The position numbers were made by a program, and so were the translations under genes. Under the pieces are notes generated by a model. It searched no databases. It saw only the letters and a list, made by a program, of their open reading frames with translations, and was not told the origin of the DNA. Below are positions 7,980 through 15,366 of a stretch of 18,491 bases of DNA, one piece after another (position 1 is the first letter of the stretch; each line of letters begins with the position of its first letter). The DNA comes from Ilumatobacteraceae bacterium (GTDB lineage: Bacteria > Actinomycetota > Acidimicrobiia > Acidimicrobiales > Ilumatobacteraceae): the NCBI GenBank assembly GCA_023253435.1, contig JALRGJ010000011.1, forward strand, positions 1-18,491. Direction: 5' to 3'.

Positions 7980-8306
7980 CTATCTATGAAAGGGACGGAC
8001 TTCAATCTTCCTGTTACATGCGTGAGAACCCTGCGCAGCTAGTTGATGTGCTGTTTCAAGATCTGGAGCCTCAATAATCCACATGCCCGCAGCGAATTCT
8101 TTGGTGTTATGCAGAGGCCCTGACGTAATTTTGGGAACACCATCTCGGTTATCTATCACTACAGAAGCACTTGGATGGCTCATTCCATTGGCATATACCC
8201 AGTGGCCATTCTCACGAAGTTTTTCATTGAAGGAATCTATGTGAGACATCTCATCTGGGGTTGCCAGTTCAGAGTTATCGCTGATGACGAGAAGAAGAAA
8301 ATTCAA
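7980..8306 (-). CDS. YCII/DGPF-family small protein, last gene of the sulfonate cassette
   Basis: I choose the TTG at 8306 (108 residues, MNFLLLVISDNSE...). It overlaps the TetR stop codon as TTGA and has GGAG five bases upstream, and the resulting start matches the usual MKYLLLIY opening of this family. An in-frame TTG at 8336 would add ten residues unlike the family. Seen: N-terminal strand FLLLVISD, the central DGVPKITSGPLHNTKEF segment corresponding to the DGPF motif region (here SGPL), IIEAPDLETAHQLA, and EVRPF at the end. The family is a ferredoxin-like dimeric alpha-beta barrel; some members are small dehalogenase-like or sigma-factor-associated proteins, but most have no known activity. 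Translational coupling to the regulator ties it to the cassette. Confidence 0.85.
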   Translation of the reverse strand: MNFLLLVISDNSELATPDEMSHIDSFNEKLRENGHWVYANGMSHPSASVVIDNRDGVPKITSGPLHNTKEFAAGMWIIEAPDLETAHQLAAQGSHACNRKIEVRPFHR

Positions 8307-8878
8307 GGTATCTCCAAAGTTTCTATACCTCTGCAAAATACCTCTATTAATTGCTTGAGACTGTTGTCTAAGGCGTATGGCTCCGGGTGGCCATTGTCTT
8401 TCTCTAAAACACAGAACCCATGAAGTGCACTTCGCAGTGTGCGTGCACAGTGGGCTCGTTGTGCATCTGAAAGCTTGTAGCCGTCTAATGCACGGGTTAG
8501 TGCGTGAACCACCTGAGCTAACGACAGTTCAATATCTGGGTCACCTATAGAGGGCACGCGGTCTGTTGCTGAATATAGGCCGGGGTGCTCTTGCACAAAG
8601 GTTCTCCATGCATGTGCAACTGCGACAACTGCCTCCTCGCGTGTGAATTCCTGCAGTGCAGTTGTGAGAGATTCTGCCAATAAGTGCCGAGCACGTAGAG
8701 ACAACTGAGTCCATAAATCTTCAATTCCGGACACATGTTTATACAGAGCTGGTTGTTTAACGCCAGCGTCTAAAGCAATTCTGCTGAGCGTCACATTGTC
8801 TAGAGATTCCGTATCAGCAATGACAGCAGCCATATCGATGACCGTTTCTCTATTGAGTCGAGTGCGATGTGGAATCAT
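8303..8878 (-). CDS. TetR-family repressor with WHG-type C-terminal domain
   Basis: I choose ATG 8878 (191 residues): it overlaps the amidotransferase stop as ATGA, and neither it nor the in-frame GTG at 8908 has a Shine-Dalgarno. N-terminal helices carry the TetR helix-turn-helix (VTLSRIALDAGVKQPALYKH, about residues 29-48). The ligand-binding half has HAWRTFVQEHPGLYSA and LRSALHGFCVLE, the signature of the TetR_C_33/WHG class. Ligand unknown. Being the fourth gene of the cassette and translationally coupled, it probably autoregulates the operon through the palindrome at 11714-11728; this is inference. A sulfonate, sulfite-related or flavin-linked metabolite is a reasonable but untested inducer. 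Confidence 0.9.
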   Translation of the reverse strand: MIPHRTRLNRETVIDMAAVIADTESLDNVTLSRIALDAGVKQPALYKHVSGIEDLWTQLSLRARHLLAESLTTALQEFTREEAVVAVAHAWRTFVQEHPGLYSATDRVPSIGDPDIELSLAQVVHALTRALDGYKLSDAQRAHCARTLRSALHGFCVLEKDNGHPEPYALDNSLKQLIEVFCRGIETLEIP

Positions 8879-9576
8879 GATACGTGATGAAAAAATCGTG
8901 AGATCCACTTGGCTACACGTGCTTGTTGCAACGGCTCCGACAATGTTGCTCTGGCTGCAGCTGCTTTATCTTCTCCGAATAACTGCAATCGAGTGGCCAG
9001 CAAGCTATCTGCTAACGCAGGCGTGAACTCCGGGTGTACTTGCAGGGTCCATGCTCGCTCTCCAATCAACATTCCACCAATGGGGCAGTAGTCAGACTTT
9101 GCCAATAAGCGCGCTCCATTGGGAAGATTTTGCACTTGATCTTGGTGGCTTGCAGCGAGGACAATTTCATCTGATGAATCCATCCACGATTGCTGTTCCA
9201 CAATCTCGTAATGCTTTGCACCGATGCCCCAGCCGTAATCTGCCTTTTTCACCGTTGCACCCAGTGCTTGCGCCATGAGTTGATGACCAAAACAAATACC
9301 CACATAGGGCTTTTCTGTGGCCACCATGTCTCGCAGTAGTTGCTCTACATCTCGAAGCCACGCATGATCCTCATACACACTCAAACGACTGGGTGAACAC
9401 AGCCAACCGTCTTGTTCATTGAGGCTGTCTGGCATTTGGCCGTTATCGCATTCATACGTGGTGATCTCAATATCTTCAGGCTCCAAGATGCTCTTGTAGA
9501 GCTCTGGGTAATCACCCCCTACATGAAGACTGCCAGCATCAATATGGCCAACCAACAACAAACCAATTCGTTTCAT
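8875..9576 (-). CDS. Stand-alone class I glutamine amidotransferase-like enzyme (GuaA-N type)
   Basis: 233 residues. The triad-type fold is intact: nucleophile Cys95 in GICFGHQ, His181 and Glu183 in VHPEF. Other family signs are WLCSPSRLSVYED (gate region) and a C-terminal helix. There is no synthetase or acceptor domain and no partner synthetase in the neighbourhood, so it may act as a hydrolase (for example a gamma-glutamyl peptidase, as some stand-alone members do) or supply ammonia to an enzyme encoded elsewhere. ATG 9576 overlaps the ssuD-like stop (ATGA), and its own stop overlaps the TetR start (ATGA), so it is tightly coupled to both. Its place in a sulfonate operon is unusual; hydrolysis of a gamma-glutamyl sulfonate or glutathione-type compound is a speculation only. 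Confidence 0.88.
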   Translation of the reverse strand: MKRIGLLLVGHIDAGSLHVGGDYPELYKSILEPEDIEITTYECDNGQMPDSLNEQDGWLCSPSRLSVYEDHAWLRDVEQLLRDMVATEKPYVGICFGHQLMAQALGATVKKADYGWGIGAKHYEIVEQQSWMDSSDEIVLAASHQDQVQNLPNGARLLAKSDYCPIGGMLIGERAWTLQVHPEFTPALADSLLATRLQLFGEDKAAAARATLSEPLQQARVAKWISRFFHHVS

Positions 9577-10679
9577 CGGAAAGAGAACACCTTTGTTGGA
9601 CCACTTTCAAGTGCTGGTAAGTAGCCACGCTCTCGCAAGATTGGCATGACACCTTCACCAAACCAGTACGCCTCTTCCAAGTGTGGGTAACCAGACATGA
9701 TGAATGCTTCAATTCCAAGGTTGTGGTATTCCACAATGCGATCTGCGACTTCCTCATAACTTCCCACCAGCGCGGTTCCCACGCCTCCTCGTACCAAACC
9801 AATACCAGCCCATACGTTGGGGTAGATCTCTAGTTTGTTGATGTCTCCACCGTGTAACTCAAACTGCCTACGTTGACCAACACTTTGTGTTTTTAAAAAG
9901 TCTTCACGCGCATTTGCAATTGCATCTTCAGACATTGAATTCAAAATGCCGTTCGCTACCTCCCACGCTTCTTCACTTGTTGGTCGGGCGATGGTGTGAA
10001 AACGAATCCCGAATCGCATTGTGCGTCCGAGTTCCTTTGCCTTGGCCGCAACACGCTCATGGCGCTCTTTAATATCTGCAGGAGTCTCACCCCATGAGAG
10101 ATACAGATCTACGTTCTCTGCAGCTACGTTTTCCGCAGCTTCACTGGCGCCACCAAAGTAAATAGGTGGAACGGGGTTAGGAACCTCGCGTGTTGTTGCA
10201 TCTGTAACTTCAAAGAACTTGCCTTTGTAAGTAAATGGCTCGCCACTCCATGCGCCACGCATGATCTGCACAAATTCGGCGGTTCTGGCGTATCGGGTCT
10301 CTTTGTCTTCGAGAACTCCAAAGCGAGCAAGTTCTGCTTGTTCTGCACCAGTCACAATGTTCACTAAACAGCGTCCGTTAGACATGCGCTGCATGGTGCT
10401 GGCCATTTGAGCGGCCAATGTTGGAGTGAGTAGTGCAGGACGGAATGCAACAAGGAATTTGATGCGAGAAGTCAGGGGAATAATGGATGAAGTTGCAAGC
10501 CAGGCATCTTCACAACCAGTGCCACACGGGGTGAGCAATGCCTCAAAACCCATGTCTTCACAGGCTCTTGCTATTTGAGCCAGATATGTGTGACTGGGCG
10601 CTCTGTTGACTGAGTTGGCGTCTGGCAATACGTCACGAGAGTCTCCACCAGTGGGTAGAAACCAGTTCATTTCAATCAT
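9573..10679 (-). CDS. ssuD: FMNH2-dependent alkanesulfonate monooxygenase, SsuD type
   Basis: 368 residues, close to the about 380 of E. coli SsuD, and alignable along its whole length: NWFLPTGGDSR at the start, CGTGCEDAW (Cys56), LVAFRPALLTPT, GRCLVNIVTGAE, PPIYFGGASEAA, DLYLSWGETP, FGIRFH (Arg226, His228), NVWAGIGLVRGG (Arg297) and SGYPHLEEAYWFGEG. These residues match, from memory, Cys54, Arg226, His228 and Arg297 of the E. coli enzyme. Expected reaction: reduced FMN + O2 + alkanesulfonate give aldehyde + sulfite. It is cytoplasmic and needs a flavin reductase, which is not in the window. ATG 10679 is 14 bases from the yeiH-like stop; a second ATG lies three codons in. Substrate range cannot be read from sequence. 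Confidence 0.92.
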   Translation of the reverse strand: MIEMNWFLPTGGDSRDVLPDANSVNRAPSHTYLAQIARACEDMGFEALLTPCGTGCEDAWLATSSIIPLTSRIKFLVAFRPALLTPTLAAQMASTMQRMSNGRCLVNIVTGAEQAELARFGVLEDKETRYARTAEFVQIMRGAWSGEPFTYKGKFFEVTDATTREVPNPVPPIYFGGASEAAENVAAENVDLYLSWGETPADIKERHERVAAKAKELGRTMRFGIRFHTIARPTSEEAWEVANGILNSMSEDAIANAREDFLKTQSVGQRRQFELHGGDINKLEIYPNVWAGIGLVRGGVGTALVGSYEEVADRIVEYHNLGIEAFIMSGYPHLEEAYWFGEGVMPILRERGYLPALESGPTKVFSFR

Positions 10680-10693
10680 GATTATGTCTTTCT

Positions 10694-11695
10694 TTAGAGA
10701 TTCAGAGGAATCAGACGGATGGTGGCAAGTGATGTTCCCATCACAAGAACATAAGAGAGCACTCCTAAAACAAGAGGACGCATTCCTAACTGACGCAATT
10801 TGTTGATGTTCACACCAGCGCCGAGCCCTACAAGTGCAAAAGCAAGAAGTATTTTTTCAATGTTCTTGAAATCTGCGAGAACAGAATCTGAAAACACGCC
10901 GGTTGTTCTCACACATACTGTGACGAGGAAGAGAACTACAAACATGGGCAGTGGGCTTACTCGTGCTGTGGAGTGAGAAGCCGAATCTTGTCTGTTGCGT
11001 CGGTGTCTGTATGCGTAGAGAGCAACAAGCGGTGCAAGTAGAGCAACTCGTGTCAGTTTCACAATGACCGCACCTTTGAGAGACTCGGGGGAGTATGCGG
11101 TAGCAGTTGCAACTACCTGTGCAACGTCGTGAACAGCAGATCCTGCCCACATTCCGAATCGAACATTTCCCATGTCAAAGAGATGGCCAAGAATAGGTAA
11201 AACAAAAATTGAGATACTGCCAAACAGAGTGACAAGTGCAATTGCATATGTGGCGTCGTCCTCGTTGCTATCGGTTGCTCCAGTCATTGCACTAATTGCA
11301 GATACTCCACATATTGAATACCCCGTGGCAGTGAGTAAACCCAGATCGGGGGAGAGGTGGAGTAATCGTGCAATGTATTGCGTGCCAAGAAATGTCAGAG
11401 CCACAACTGCAACAACGGCGAACATTCCTTTTCCACCAAGGTTTGCTACTTCCCGAAGCGATAACTGGAAACCCAACATGACAATGCCGGCGCGCAACAA
11501 ATGGCGAGCAGCAAAACGTAAGCCGGCGTTACTGACCTGAGGGAGAACGCCTATGTTGCCAAGGATGGCTCCAATGATGAGAGAGGCCGTGAGGGGAGAG
11601 ATGTTGGCGTACGAGTCATGTACGAGAAAACCCGCAATGACGGCCACTCCAGCAATCAAGAGCCCAGGGGCAAAAGCTCTGATTTTGCTGGTCAT
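10694..11695 (-). CDS. YeiH/TauZ-like putative sulfate (anion) exporter, ~10 TM
   Basis: 333 residues from ATG 11695, which has AGGGGG four bases upstream; a GTG at 11722 would add nine residues but overlaps the palindrome and lacks a Shine-Dalgarno. Almost the whole protein is hydrophobic helices, with the YeiH-family (UPF0324, Cons_hypoth698) motifs LTASLIIGAILGN, LRAGIVMLGFQLSL, GYSICGVSAISAMTGAT, GMWAGSAVHDVAQVVATA and LVGLGAGVNINKL. Length matches E. coli YeiH (about 350). Members such as TauZ are encoded with sulfonate-degrading genes and are proposed to export the sulfite/sulfate released. It is the first gene of the cassette, directly before the monooxygenase, which supports export of the desulfonation product. 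The transported ion is inferred. Confidence 0.9.
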   Translation of the reverse strand: MTSKIRAFAPGLLIAGVAVIAGFLVHDSYANISPLTASLIIGAILGNIGVLPQVSNAGLRFAARHLLRAGIVMLGFQLSLREVANLGGKGMFAVVAVVALTFLGTQYIARLLHLSPDLGLLTATGYSICGVSAISAMTGATDSNEDDATYAIALVTLFGSISIFVLPILGHLFDMGNVRFGMWAGSAVHDVAQVVATATAYSPESLKGAVIVKLTRVALLAPLVALYAYRHRRNRQDSASHSTARVSPLPMFVVLFLVTVCVRTTGVFSDSVLADFKNIEKILLAFALVGLGAGVNINKLRQLGMRPLVLGVLSYVLVMGTSLATIRLIPLNL

Positions 11696-11713
11696 GGCAC
11701 CCCCTGTGAATTG

Positions 11714-11728
11714 GTTAGACACTCTAAC
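11714..11728. promoter_or_regulatory. Perfect 6-3-6 palindrome, candidate TetR operator of the cassette
   Basis: GTTAGA-CAC-TCTAAC lies in the 74-base divergent region between the exporter and the sulfatase gene, 19 bases upstream of ATG 11695. On the minus strand it contains TAGAGT, a possible TANNNT -10 box, so a bound repressor would block RNA polymerase. It could also affect the divergent sulfatase gene. Assignment to the cassette's TetR protein is inference. Confidence 0.45.
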
Positions 11729-11769
11729 AAGGAAAAACCATTACGGTTTACCTGAATGAGGGGCAGCAC

Positions 11770-13989
11770 ATGAAAAAGGAACTTTTGCGCCATTTTGCTG
11801 TGTATTTGGCCCTCACTACTGTGGCGATTGGTCAGCCATTACTGCAACTTTATGGAGACAACCTCACCGTCTTTGCGGCGGCCAAGTATGAGGGTTTCAT
11901 CGTTGCGTGGTTTGGCATTGTGGTGTTACTTGCACCTGCATTGTTGTTGTCTTTAATTGAGCTTGCTGGCATATCTATTTTGCCGCGATTCAAAGTACTC
12001 ATTCATAACGGACTTGTCTTTGCCGCTACATGGATGGTGGTACTTGTTGTCCTACGCTCCATCAGTTTTGGGCACTGGATCACAGATGGAGCATTTACAG
12101 CTGCAATAGCGGCCCTGTTGATGTTTGCCTATCACTCGTTAAACACAATTAAGTCGTGGATTACTTTGTTATCTCCACTTGCTTTGGTAGTTGCTGTTGT
12201 TTTTGGAGTTGCTGCAAGTGATGTGATTATGCCTCCTGATGTTGAAGTGTTTGCCCTAGAAGAGGAACCTTCTGCGCCTCGGAGAGATGATGTCAGTGTG
12301 TTGTGGATTCATCTTGATGAAGCACCGATTTCACCACTCATGAATACAGCAGGGGAGATAAACGCAAAAAGGTTTCCCGGTTTTGCTGCGTTAGCAAAAG
12401 AATCCACTTGGTACAGAAATGTCACGGGCACATCACAAATGACTGTTGTTGCCGTACCTTCTGCACTCACTGGCAAATGGCCAACAGACCCAAAGAAACC
12501 ACCCATCTTGGCGTCATATCCTCAGAATCTTTTTACGTTGATGAACGGCCACATGGCTATGGATGCTCATGAAATTGCAACAGCACTGTGCCCTAAGAGT
12601 GTGTGCAGCAAAATTTCTTTGAGCGGTGGCGATGAGATTGCTAATGCAAACGCCACAACAACTGTTGCCCCTGAGGCCGAGTCTGGCCCTTCACGAACTA
12701 GTTTCTCCACGTTTCTCAAAGAAGCGTTGGTAGTAATTGGACACAAGATGTTGCCAGAACGTCTGCGTGACAATTTGCCTCCAATAGATGAATCTTGGGG
12801 TGGCTTTTTGGGTGACCTTGAGCCAGAAGCAATTTCTCCCACAACAACGGCCGCACCAACTCTTGTTGACAACACCACATTGCCTAAGGAATCCATTGTT
12901 CCCGCCAAACCAAACACTGTTGAGGAATGGAAAGGAAATGGTGCATTTACCCAAGTTCCCGTGTTGCAAGATGTTGTTGCAAGAGCAGCTCGTGCGGCCA
13001 TTCCTACTTTGCACTTTGCGCATGTTTTGATTCCGCACCGTCCGTGGATTTTGGCGCCAGATGTCCGCGCATCTCGCAGGTTGCCAAACGATCCACGAAA
13101 GTCGGAGAATCTTGCGCGCAAGATTGACAACTATCAGTCGTTATTGCGTCAATACGCAGCTACTGACGTTCTTATTGGCGACATGGTGAAAGCACTCAAA
13201 CTCTCTGGTAACTGGGACAGAACAATGATTGTGGTCACCGCTGATCACGGCATCACTTTTATTCCCGGTGAGTCGTACCGAGACACAGTGAATCCCAATA
13301 ATCCGGCCATGTTGGAAGACCTGTATCGAATCCCTCTCTTCATTAAATATCCGGATCAAAAGACAGGCAAAATTGATGACTGCGCTGCAGCATCAGTAGA
13401 TATTTTGCCAACAGTCATAGCTGCAACCGGCATTGATGCTGGGTGGAAGTTAGATGGTGCTGATCTGCGAAGCGCTTGCCCAGTGCGAGCAACGCGACCA
13501 ATTATGTGGAATGACGGAAGTGCACAATTGGCAACCGGTGTGCCAGCACTTATGGAACGAGTGATGTATTACAACAACTGGGTGAGTGCAGATACAGACG
13601 TAGATGGCATCTACAAAGTTGGTCTGAGTGGAGACCTAATTGGTACTCGTGTTCCTACCACTGTGGTACTAGAGACTGGAGTGAAGTGGGATTTATATGA
13701 CAGAGAGAATTATCAAGAAATAGGAACTGGTTTACTTGCACTCACCGTGACACGTTCGAGAGGAACGCTGACGGCATCTCGGGATTTCTCATCGAAAGAA
13801 GATGGACTACTTGTTGTAGACGGAGTGATTGTTGGTGTCATTGATGAACTCACAGGAATGAAGGCCGGAGAAACACTGAATTGGCAATCTGCGCCAAATT
13901 CTCGATTGCTGCAACCGGGTCAGCACACTGTGGAGTTATGGACAGCCGACTGGTCTACAGGAACGCCTGTATTGAAAAAAGTTGGTTAA
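11770..13989 (+). CDS. Multi-pass membrane sulfatase / alkaline-phosphatase superfamily protein
   Basis: 739 residues from ATG 11770, with GAGGGG six bases upstream. The first about 155 residues hold about five membrane segments. A sulfatase-fold domain follows: metal-site Asp183 in LWIHLDEA, probable nucleophile Thr225 in TSQMTVVAVPSALTGKWP, HVLIPHRPWILAPD (about 417-430), and Asp492-His493 in VVTADHG. Two Thr/Pro/Ala-rich insertions (about 293-312 and 354-378) interrupt the domain. The C-terminal about 100 residues look like a small beta domain. The layout resembles LtaS-type membrane transferases and actinobacterial sulfatase-family proteins of polysaccharide loci, so it may be a phospho- or sulfo-ester hydrolase or a phosphoglycerol/phosphoethanolamine-type transferase acting outside the membrane; the substrate is unknown. 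No formylglycine C/S-x-P-x-R motif is seen, which argues against a true sulfatase. It is divergent from the sulfonate cassette. Confidence 0.88.
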   Translation: MKKELLRHFAVYLALTTVAIGQPLLQLYGDNLTVFAAAKYEGFIVAWFGIVVLLAPALLLSLIELAGISILPRFKVLIHNGLVFAATWMVVLVVLRSISFGHWITDGAFTAAIAALLMFAYHSLNTIKSWITLLSPLALVVAVVFGVAASDVIMPPDVEVFALEEEPSAPRRDDVSVLWIHLDEAPISPLMNTAGEINAKRFPGFAALAKESTWYRNVTGTSQMTVVAVPSALTGKWPTDPKKPPILASYPQNLFTLMNGHMAMDAHEIATALCPKSVCSKISLSGGDEIANANATTTVAPEAESGPSRTSFSTFLKEALVVIGHKMLPERLRDNLPPIDESWGGFLGDLEPEAISPTTTAAPTLVDNTTLPKESIVPAKPNTVEEWKGNGAFTQVPVLQDVVARAARAAIPTLHFAHVLIPHRPWILAPDVRASRRLPNDPRKSENLARKIDNYQSLLRQYAATDVLIGDMVKALKLSGNWDRTMIVVTADHGITFIPGESYRDTVNPNNPAMLEDLYRIPLFIKYPDQKTGKIDDCAAASVDILPTVIAATGIDAGWKLDGADLRSACPVRATRPIMWNDGSAQLATGVPALMERVMYYNNWVSADTDVDGIYKVGLSGDLIGTRVPTTVVLETGVKWDLYDRENYQEIGTGLLALTVTRSRGTLTASRDFSSKEDGLLVVDGVIVGVIDELTGMKAGETLNWQSAPNSRLLQPGQHTVELWTADWSTGTPVLKKVG

Positions 13990-15356
13990 GCCTGGGAAGA
14001 AAGCCCAGCCAAATTAATCGCTTCATTTAACGTGCTAGCTCTGCGCACTGTGCACCCAGTTTCAATGTTTGGTGCACTTGCAGGAACAATTGCCTGAGTG
14101 AAACCAAGTCGAGACGCTTCATTGAGTCTGCGAGCAAGATGACCCACTTGGCGAACTTCACCTGCCAGCCCCACTTCTCCCATGACTACGAGATCGGCAG
14201 GGAGGGGAACATTGGTAATTGCAGATACCAATGCCAAGCACAAACCAAGGTCTGCCCCAGGTTCTGTGAGTTTTACACCGCCTACAACAGAGGCATACAC
14301 CTCATGACCCGCAAGGCTTACCCGCGCTCTGCGTTCAAGCACCGCAAGCAACATTGAGAGACGCCCTTGATCTACACCTTGTGCGCTTCTGCGCGCTGGT
14401 ACAGCGGTATTGACAGGGTTAGTCAGTGTTTGCAGTTCTACGAGTAATGGGCGTTGACCCTCGATGGTGGGCACCACAACAGAACCAGGAACTCCGGTGC
14501 GTCTATCTGTGAGGAATAATTGGCTGGCATCGGGAACACCTGTGAGGCCAGTTTCTGTCATTTCAAACAAACCAAGTTCAGCTGTGGGACCAAAGCGATG
14601 TTTTGAGGCGCGCAACATGCGTAATGCATGATGCCGCTCACCTTCAAAAGAAAGAACAGTGTCTACAACGTGTTCAAGCACGCGAGGACCAGCTAGGCCC
14701 CCTTCTTTTGTGACATGACCCACGATGACAATGGAAATGTTGCGACGTTTAGCCTCTTGCACCAATCTGTGCGCACAACCTCGAACTTGTACAACAGAGC
14801 CGGGCGAAGAGCCAAGTTCTGGATCTACAACAGTTTGAATGGAGTCGATAACGACAAGTGATGGAGAAATTTTGTCGATGGCCGCAATGATGTTTGGCAT
14901 AGACATCTCTGGCAACAGCCACAAGTTGGGGCTGACAGCGCCTAATCGATCTGCACGAAGACGAACTTGTTGAGCGCTTTCTTCTGCAGTGACATACAAA
15001 CTCTGCCCCGGAGCACCGGCAAGCAACTGCAACAACAGTGTGCTTTTGCCAATGCCGGGCTCTCCGCCCAGCAGTGTGACAGAACCAGGAACGAGCCCAC
15101 CACCAAGCACACGATCCAGTTCTCCAATGCCCGTAGCCACAGGATCACTTTGATGAGGGTTGACATCACCAATGTGCGTTGCTTCTCCGGGGGGTACAAG
15201 CGCAAGTCCTGCAGCAAGAGAAACAAGAGAATCTTCGGGGCCTTCAACATCTTCTACAAGAGAGTTCCATGAGTTACATGCAAGGCACTTACCAGACCAT
15301 TTGGGAAAGGTTGCTCCACATTCTGAGCATCTATGTACAAGTTTGAGTTTGGCCAC
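13986..15356 (-). CDS. radA: DNA repair protein RadA (branch-migration ATPase)
   Basis: 456 residues, the normal size. N-terminal C4 zinc finger (Cys10, 13, 24, 27: CSECG...CLAC); RecA-like ATPase with Walker A GEPGIGKST (98-106, Lys104) and Walker B LVVIDSIQTV (Asp171); the RadA signature motif reads KHRFG (252-256) instead of the usual KNRFG; a C-terminal Lon-protease-like domain (about 290-450) with LAVLERRARVSLAGHEVYASVVGG in pieces. The role is ATP-driven DNA branch migration in recombination repair. The start is GTG 15356, which puts the zinc finger at the normal position; no clear Shine-Dalgarno, and the LppM-type stop is only 10 bases upstream, so coupling is likely. disA, which often follows radA in Actinobacteria, is absent. 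The stop shares TTAA with the convergent sulfatase gene. Confidence 0.96.
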   Translation of the reverse strand: MAKLKLVHRCSECGATFPKWSGKCLACNSWNSLVEDVEGPEDSLVSLAAGLALVPPGEATHIGDVNPHQSDPVATGIGELDRVLGGGLVPGSVTLLGGEPGIGKSTLLLQLLAGAPGQSLYVTAEESAQQVRLRADRLGAVSPNLWLLPEMSMPNIIAAIDKISPSLVVIDSIQTVVDPELGSSPGSVVQVRGCAHRLVQEAKRRNISIVIVGHVTKEGGLAGPRVLEHVVDTVLSFEGERHHALRMLRASKHRFGPTAELGLFEMTETGLTGVPDASQLFLTDRRTGVPGSVVVPTIEGQRPLLVELQTLTNPVNTAVPARRSAQGVDQGRLSMLLAVLERRARVSLAGHEVYASVVGGVKLTEPGADLGLCLALVSAITNVPLPADLVVMGEVGLAGEVRQVGHLARRLNEASRLGFTQAIVPASAPNIETGCTVRRASTLNEAINLAGLSSQA

Positions 15357-15366
15357 GTCTGGGACT

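Noticed and set aside
9573..10679. Luciferase-like monooxygenase as a coenzyme F420-dependent enzyme
   Set aside because: Full-length agreement with SsuD, including CEDAW, FGIRFH and GLVRGG motifs, fits an FMNH2-dependent sulfonate monooxygenase better than the F420-dependent branches of the superfamily.
12567..13130. 187-codon minus-strand frame inside the sulfatase-like gene
   Set aside because: Antisense to conserved sulfatase motifs; no signal, domain or start context.
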